Assembly (NCBI GenBank): GCA_027946555.1
Contig: JAPEVC010000201.1
Coordinates: forward strand, 1 to 64,000
Length of the DNA stretch: 64,000 nt
From: Gnomoniopsis sp. IMI 355080
Taxonomy: Eukaryota; Ascomycota; Sordariomycetes; Diaporthales; Gnomoniaceae
Direction of reading: 5' to 3'
Under the pieces are notes generated by a model. It did no database searches. It saw only the letters and a program-made list of their open reading frames with translations, and was not told the origin of the DNA. Positions 57,005 to 64,000 of this stretch are shown in pieces. Every line of letters starts with the position of its first letter. Position 1 is the stretch's first letter. Made by a program: the position numbers and the translations under genes.

Positions 57005-60000
57005 GTTGAAAATGTCCAGATGGCAAAAAGAGCTTCGTCAACGTCGAATAAACTAGCAGTTCGACAAAGGAGAATTCTGTATAAGTTGACGTCTTGGAGG
57101 CCGTCGAAAGGGGACCCCAGTACTTCCAAGGCCGGACCCAGATGAGTTGGCCATTTTTCTCAGCAGTGGTTGGTCAATTGCACAAGGCGACCTTGGTCAG
57201 AGCCCCATTGGAACAAGGCTGGAAGCTAGTCGGTGAGGCTCAGGGCCTGCTGTGACATCGGTAGGGACCTAGGGCGGGCTGCCCGATCCGAGACATACGG
57301 TGCACCAGTCAGCACCCACTACTCGGTGATTATTTTCTAGCTTCGACAAGAAGACAAAGTTTATCAAGGCTCTCTGCCATTTGGGTGAGCCAGGCTAGCT
57401 CTTATCAATCATGTGCAGTTACGAGTCTGAGTGACTGTGGGCACTGGGCATTCGGAACAATCATCCTCGGCATTTTCATCCCATGTCGCAACTACCGGCG
57501 CCCGGACATGCCTCCGCTATTCAGCCAACTAGATGAGCATGCGCTTAGTAAAAGACCGGACGGAGATCATAATGGGAATATTAGGCGACATGGCATTCAA
57601 GATGGTGGCTAGCTGCAGCAACCGGGTCAAAAAATGGCCGAGTCTAATATTGGAAGATGGGCAATGGGCTGTTCGAAACTAGACTCCAAATTGCAATCTG
57701 CAGGTCTCCTTTCCACTCTGCAGTTGGACTCGAATACTTGCCCCATCAGCAGCAGAATCGTCTCCGGATCTTGCAGCTGCAGGAGGAAGGGGGGGGGGCA
57801 TCGCAGAACCGAGTCCGTTCTACAAACTCTTTGCACGTGCCGCGAAACCAGAAACTATCACGACTCTTGTTCTTCAGCCGCCCACTGAACAGACTCGGGC
57901 CAAGCCTCTTGATATAGTGTGAGAGCGGTTAGGCATCCCGGTCAGAAACTCGCTCCAGATGGGCTAGGACCTCTCTCTACACCACGACCACCTGAGTCGT
58001 CCTTCTCTCCCTCCAGACCCGCCCCCCTTGGTATCCAGACACGGAGTATAGCGAAGACAACGACCCCCACCCGGTTGATGACAACGACGTGGACCTTATG
58101 TGACCCTATAACAACGGCCCTTCAGCATTGCAATCGACCGCATGGGTGTCATGGTCATCTTAGGGCCTATGTGGTCTGCTTTCCCACAAAAGAACAAAAG
58201 AACACCCCTTGCTTGCCATGTGTTTCGTGCATTCTGTCAGCTTTTCAGGGAATAGCGGCTTCCAGCAACAAGATTGGCCGACATAAATATGAGAGGGGAT
58301 GTACGTATTTTCTGACAATCTTGGCTAGCTCAGGCTGAGAACTGTGCGCTGTCCGTGTTGTTTGGCTCGGGATCCAACTCGACTTGCGGAGAACTGACCA
58401 AGACTAACTATGTCGATCGCTGCAATTTGAGTCACCCACTGCACCGGGATCGTCTCGCCCGGCCGTTGCTTCCGTGGATGGATATAGAAACCGGGTGTGC
58501 GTCTGGTCGTCCGATGAAGATGATCAGAGTTTATTCAGACGGTCTTGTCCGCCAGCAATATCAGAATATTGGGGTACTATGTACCTGGTGCGCACAGGCT
58601 GTCTTCTTTAAAGTAATTTCCCGACTGCGGATTTGCGGATTTTTTGATAAAAAAATCCTCAAACGTTTCGTGACCGCGAGCAAAGAAACCCTCGGCTTCA
58701 AGCTTAGGACCTCTATCGCCGTCGCGGCCGTCCGCAACATAGCACGCCATTATAATTGTAGGCAGATGATCGGTTTTGTTACGCGCCGAATCGCCATGGC
58801 AGAGGCAAATTGGGCCGGAAAATTGGGTGTCATTGACCGCAGTCCACTCATGCAGGTACCGCCACCTCAAGGTTGGAGTTGTGGAGCATCGAGTGGGTAA
58901 CAAGTATTATTTTGGAGCTCCACATGGGCAAAATGACTAGGGCGCGTCGTCGTTACGAAATTAATTGGCCTTGCAGCCTGGTTGGTGTTTAGTGGTGTAG
59001 ACGGCGCGGTCCGCCCGGGCTTCCAGGCTTCTAGAAGACATCGCGTCGGCTAGAAGGCCAAGTCGCTCTTCTGTGTAAGACGGTTCATGCGAGGAGGAAG
59101 CTGCGAACTGTGTTATATCGGTTTTTGTTGTCTGCCATTCGCCATTGGATATTGGCTGGCGGTGAATGCGTACGAGGTGCCTTCCCCATGAAGATGCGAA
59201 ATCTCCGTGTCCAAGGCGATCATCTCCGGAGCAGCCCCCCCTCCCGAGGCGGGTCATTGAGCTTGAAGAACCACACAGGAAATAATCATGACCTACAGAG
59301 TCTAACCAACTGTGGTCTTCTTGAACTCCTTAGTAAAGGCCAATAAGACGCCTGAAAGATGCACAGCATGCGGCCTGAAAGCTTTGACTCGCTGCATATC
59401 AGCTCTACCGATTGTGAAGAGCAGACGGGGATTCCTACAAGAACATGCTAGCTCGGTCGCCGCAAAAGTGCATCGATACGGATGGGTAGCCGCCGATTCA
59501 TGAAAGGAGAAGACATCGCGACAACCGGGTCATGTTTCGAATCCTCGAAGCGTTCCGAAGATCGATATTGCAACCGGCAAGATCCTTGCTCACGTGTAGC
59601 GAACTGGGCCGGACATGAGCACGGCTCCAGCCAGACCGGCCTGAGAACCGCGCCGGTTATATCGACATGGCTCTAGTCATGAAATGCTTCAATCCGTTGC
59701 TGACCTAGGTCTGCCGAAGACGGGACAAGTCAGCCTCAGCCCTGTGGCGGTTCTAAGTTCAGGACTCTCCTTCGAGACCAGTGACTCTTGGTCGAGTATC
59801 CGTGTGTGGCCTTGCTTGTTCGGATCCTCTACTATGAGCACACTTGTGTTGCTGTGGTAGTACCGAGATCAGTGTAGTATTACCGGGCTGCTTCCTGCAG
59901 TCAGCATCCTTTCCAGGCCCTGTATTGTTTTTATCTTTTTCTTTTTCCCGGTAGAGCTGCGCTCTCGCAAGCATATGCACATGGTGCAATCAAATGCAAC

Positions 60001-61877
60001 TGTACCACAGTGTATTTCCTCTGATGCTGACTGAGTCGTCAGGGTCGTACAGCATTGCTGACTGGCACAGCAAGGACCAACCACACTGTCAAGATGTCAA
60101 GTCTTTTTTCCTGTCTGATGTCTGACTGTCTCACTGGTCTGGTTGTGCTATCTGACAGGGCAGAGACAACGGCTGTCGAACATTACCAGAAATAGATTTG
60201 CTTACACAAAAGTGATGTGCTCTTTGTCACCAGGCGTTTCTTTTTTGGCTAAATGTCTCTGATAGTCTGGACTGAGCCACCCACCCACTTGGCCACTCAT
60301 CGGTATGTACGATGCAGTCTCTTTGATATGCTAATGTGGCACCCAGACAATCCACCCCAACGACAGCGCAGCCAGTCATTATTGTGCAAGTCCAGCCAAT
60401 GTTGCAAACTGATGGGTGTGTGTTTCGGGCAGTCTCCTGAGATGGAGCCCCACCCCAGTGTTTGGGTGATCCAATTGCTGCGCGAGATTGGCCCAAAGAG
60501 GAGATCAGAGGGAGATTGGCCTAGGCGAGCACCATGAATCCCACTATTGTCCGCGCAGCCATAATTGGGAAATCAGATGACTAGTACCAGAGAACCTGAT
60601 GCTGAGCACCATTGCGCAAGGCTGTGCTTGTATGCCATACTGCCTGCCTACTCTATCTATTCAGAGGATTCTTGGTCCGATCTTTTGTTTCCTGTCTTGC
60701 GCCATCGCAAAGAGTCAAAGGCCCTTCGCAATGGGTCTGCAATGAATTCCATTTCCTTTCCATTGTTCCTGGATCTGGACCGGGTGCCTTAGGTTTAGCC
60801 TCCTTTTTTTTGTGTCGGCGTCGGCTGGCCCGTGCATTGATTTATCAGGGCCCCGGAACTGAAGGACCCTGCGCCCTTGCCTCCGCAGCGCTGCTACTGG
60901 GCGTTAAGTTGAGGAGTAACTCCCTGGTACTAGTGTCAGCAGCCTGGTACCCTGAGCTGTAACCCGGATCCAACGGGCATGGTTCAGAATGGGCCCCAAA
61001 ATGGCAAAATGGCTGGGGGCAGGTATGCAAGAGGTGCCCACCCCAAATCTGCTAGTGCCAGGAGCTCAGGACGCTAAAAAGTGCGGGTGCAGGTTAGTAC
61101 AGGCATATCCCAGAGCCGAGCCTGCTCTGTCCACTTTCCTAGCTGCACCGTCCCAATTCTTTTCTTTGCAACCCCCTTCCCTCCCACACATCCGTCCCGT
61201 CAGCCTAGAGAGACCGACTCTAGGACGCCTTTTCTCCTCCCCGATCCAAACCCAGGCTTTTTCTGCCTTCAACCACCCGACGATTCCATATCCAACACTG
61301 TCCAAGAGCATCGACTTCCTTCTGTAATCCTGGCAAACCTTCTTTTCTGGACATCGTCGTGCTCATTTGGGTTTCTTTTCTCACCCGTGACCATCCTTAA
61401 CACCCTCCTCCCTCGCCAACCTTCCTTCTTCGTCTATCCTGGCAGCAACCTGAGCCCACAGAGAGGAGACCACCAACAACACCAATACAACACCACCTTG
61501 TCCTCAACACGAATCATATTGCCGTCCACTCGATCAATTCCACTGGTGAGCAATCATTCAATACTCGACTGTTTTCTTTCTATCCGAAAATCCTCTCTTC
61601 CTGGATCAACACAAGGTCCTGCACATGTCCATTCGCGACGATTAGAAATCAATTTGGGCTGGCAGGCGATTTGGGGGCTGCACCCTGTTCCTCGTATTTT
61701 AATCATCTGGAGATCAACCCACACAAGCAGTCATCAATCACTACATCACCGCAGCAATTCCATCAGATACTAATCGATCCTCCTCAGGTCCATTATTGAT
61801 TTATAACCGAGTCCCGTTCGACTGACGAAACCGACCAAATCCCTTTCTGGAGCGGAGGTCCCGAAAGACCATTCAAG
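57005..61877. other. Gene-poor stretch and promoter/leader of the G-alpha gene
   Basis: No frame between 57005 and about 61000 shows a known motif. The longest, 58355-58900 plus and 58577-58903 minus, overlap each other and lack support. From about 61100 to 61877 the plus strand is pyrimidine-rich with many CCTCC and TTCTT words, typical of a long fungal 5' leader. GTGAG at 61546 followed by later CAG words could be a leader intron. A poly-G run lies near 57788. The Smr gene starts divergently at 57004. Confidence 0.5.
61625..61645 (+). promoter_or_regulatory. Short upstream ORF in the G-alpha leader
   Basis: An ATG at 61625 opens a six-codon frame (Met-Ser-Ile-Arg-Asp-Asp) ending with TAG at 61643-61645, about 230 bases before the G-alpha start. 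It matters only if the transcript begins upstream of it and a possible leader intron does not remove it. Confidence 0.35.
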
Positions 61878-63173
61878 ATGGGTTGCGGAATGAGCACGGA
61901 GGAGAAAGAGGGCAAGGCCCGCAACGAGGAGATCGAGAATCAGCTCAAGCGCGACAGAATGCAGCAGCGCAATGAGATCAAGATGCTACTTCTGGGTATG
62001 TCACGACAGTCTTACACTCCCTCCAATCCATGGATGCATTTGTTCCGCATGGCCCTTCGATTGTAATTGCTCCATCCGCGTACACGTCGCTAATGAATGC
62101 TGCAGGTGCTGGTGAATCCGGAAAGTCCACCATCCTGAAGCAGATGAAGCTCATCCATGAGGGTGGCTACTCGCGAGATGAGCGAGAGTCATTCAAGGAG
62201 ATCATTTTCAGCAACACCGTTCAGTCCATGCGCGTCATCCTCGAGGCTATGGAGTCCTTGGAACTTCCTCTCGAGGATCAGCGGATGGAGTACCATGTAC
62301 AGACCATCTTCATGCAGCCTGCCCAGATTGAGGGTGACGTCCTGCCTCCTGAGGTTGGCAGCGCCATCGAGGCTTTGTGGAAGGACCGTGGCGTACAGGA
62401 GTGCTTCAAGCGCTCCCGGGAGTACCAGTTGAACGACTCGGCCAGATAGTACGTCTCACTGTTTCCTGACGCGTTGTATCTTGCAGAAACTGACTGGAAA
62501 ATTAGCTACTTCGATAACATTCAGCGCATCGCCGCACCAGACTACATGCCCAACGACCAGGACGTTCTGCGCTCTCGTGTCAAGACTACCGGTATTACAG
62601 AGACAACCTTCATCATCGGCGACCTCACCTACCGGATGTTCGACGTCGGTGGCCAGCGATCTGAGCGGAAGAAGTGGATCCATTGCTTCGAGAACGTGAC
62701 TACTATCCTCTTCCTCGTCGCCATATCCGAGTACGACCAACTGCTGTTCGAGGACGAGACTGTCAACCGTATGCAGGAGGCCTTGACCCTGTTTGATTCC
62801 ATCTGCAACTCCCGGTGGTTCATCAAGACCTCGATAATCTTATTCCTGAACAAGATCGATCGATTCAAGGAGAAGCTGCCCGTCAGCCCAATGAAGAACT
62901 ACTTCCCCGACTACGAGGGCGGTGACGACTACGCGGCGGCCTGTGACTACATCCTCAACCGTTTCGTTAGCCTTAACCAGCACGAGACCAAGCAGATTTA
63001 CACGCATTTCACATGCGCAACAGATACTACACAAATTCGATTCGTCATGGCGGCTGTCAACGGTATGTGAAGTTCCGGCGTATTTTTTAGAGTATCAATA
63101 TGGCGCGTTTACTAATGCAATCGGCATAGACATCATCATCCAGGAGAACTTGCGTCTGTGCGGTCTGATCTAA
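61878..63173 (+). CDS. Heterotrimeric G-protein alpha subunit, group I (GNA1/FadA/MagB type; 4 exons)
   Basis: The exons are 61878-61995, 62106-62448, 62506-63062 and 63130-63173, giving 353 residues, the usual length. All junctions keep frame, and the first intron interrupts the Gly codon just before the P-loop. Met-Gly-Cys at the start gives N-myristoylation and palmitoylation sites. The P-loop Gly-Ala-Gly-Glu-Ser-Gly-Lys-Ser-Thr is intact, as are switch I (Arg-Val-Lys-Thr-Thr-Gly), switch II (Asp-Val-Gly-Gly-Gln-Arg-Ser-Glu), Asn-Lys-Ile-Asp and Thr-Cys-Ala-Thr-Asp-Thr. The C-terminal Cys-Gly-Leu-Ile is the Gi-type ending. In filamentous fungi this subunit couples receptors to cAMP and MAPK signalling and governs growth, conidiation and, in pathogens, infection structures. 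The sequence is near-identical in style to other Sordariomycete group I proteins. Confidence 0.98.
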
Positions 63174-64000
63174 TCTGGACGCTCTTTTCGGATACCCCTA
63201 CCACGTTATAATCGAACGATTTCTTCCTTACGAACGATGTCCGGGCCAGTCTCATGAGTAACTAGATCGCGCTGAAAAGCCAGCGATGCGGTTTACGTCC
63301 TTTGGATCTCTTGATTTCACCATCTGGACATTCCTTTTTTCCTTACCCCCGTCACGTCGAGAAAACAAAAAAAGTCGATACCACCACCCCACGAGATCGC
63401 TGCGATTCGAGTCACGGCAGGGTCAGAAGTGGCTTGTACACAACGAGCAAATATGGGCAGACGGAAGGTGTGGGCACGCATCTTGAGAGTATAAGGGCGG
63501 TGTTCATTATTGTTGTTTAATTACGAAGTCTGACAAGTTGCGGTCTTTTCGTTATTTGTGTTTTCAATGCAGGCTCCTTCGGCGAAGGGCGTCGAGGGTG
63601 CCTCCCCGTTTATTAGGAGGGGAGGAGCGCACGCGAGGAGATGATACCGGGCTGCGTAGGAGTGAGGGTTGGGTTTTGCAGCTGCTCACAGGGAATAGTG
63701 CCAGCAATTTTCGACAGGTTTTCGGATATGGCGGCCGCCAACATCGATAGAATGAGGTGTTGGATTTGTCTATAAGCATCATGAGCTTAAATTCCAAAAT
63801 CTATAACTTGCCAAAAAAGCTCCTGTCTCTTTGTTCTGCGATGGAATGTTCCGGTGCACTTACTCCACGACCAGCCGAAACAACATCGCAGAGTCATACC
63901 ACTCACTCTAGCAGGTTTACCCGCACTACATTAATGATCTCTTAAGGAGACTTCAAGTATGGTCGTTGTCTGCGTCTCTTGTCTCATGACATGTCCGAGT
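63174..64000. other. 3' region of the G-alpha gene and unassigned sequence to the window end
   Basis: The stretch begins with the G-alpha 3' untranslated region. Small frames at 63286-63520 and 63538-63945 have no motif. No repeat, RNA gene or start of a further gene could be supported. Confidence 0.5.

Noticed and set aside
58355..58903. Overlapping frames of 181 (plus) and 108 (minus) codons
   Set aside because: They oppose each other, lack motifs and splice-consistent extensions, and cannot both be real; neither is supported.
59520..59560. Possible tRNA B-box-like word
   Set aside because: The word resembles a T-arm, but no acceptor, D or anticodon stems could be formed around it.

Overview
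The window looks like a piece of nuclear chromosome from a filamentous ascomycete (Pezizomycotina). A Sordariomycete is most likely, judging by the group I G-alpha protein and the gene style. Genes have short introns of roughly 50 to 160 nt with GTAAGT/GTATGT-like donors. Intergenic stretches are long. The first 9.4 kb shows the TpA-rich, stop-riddled signature of repeat-induced point mutation (RIP), which is known from this group. Coding exons were assembled by hand from open frames and splice signals, so all exon borders are predictions.

Layout. 1-9440: a dead chromovirus-type Ty3/gypsy retrotransposon with gag-like, protease, reverse transcriptase, RNase H, integrase and chromodomain remnants. 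It is followed by a second degraded 470-codon frame of unknown family and by short repeats. 10085-10166: an intron-containing tRNA-Glu(CUC). 11955-13862: an F-box protein. 16253-17644: a DUF7053-like protein with a polyasparagine tract. 18531-29175: four genes for secretory or cell-surface proteins, namely an unknown secreted protein, an NPC2/ML-domain lipid-transfer protein, a GH64 beta-1,3-glucanase-like protein and a GPI-type GH16 glucanase/transglycosylase. 30978-33700: an ADR1/Klf1-type C2H2 transcription factor. 33701-43465: almost 10 kb without a supportable gene. 43466-47335: a Cdc25-type Ras exchange factor. 49227-53531: Urb2/Npa2, a ribosome biogenesis factor. 53921-54296: MIC10, divergent from Urb2. 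54739-55548: a single-pass membrane protein of unknown function. 56073-57004: a DUF1771-Smr protein ending in a prenylation motif. 57005-61877: a gene-poor stretch leading into 61878-63173, a group I G-protein alpha subunit (GNA1/FadA/MagB type).

How the genes relate. Two signalling genes that act upstream of cAMP/PKA and MAPK pathways in fungi, the Ras-GEF and the G-alpha gene, lie about 14.5 kb apart. The GH64 and GH16 genes are tandem on the minus strand and both act on beta-1,3-type glucans. Urb2 and MIC10 share a short divergent promoter. No secondary-metabolite cluster, CRISPR array, rRNA or intact transposon is visible. The observations most worth following are the unidentified RIP-degraded 470-codon frame, the CaaX-tailed Smr protein, the tRNA with anticodon-intron pairing, and the GH64 protein with a C-terminal membrane segment and no N-terminal signal.
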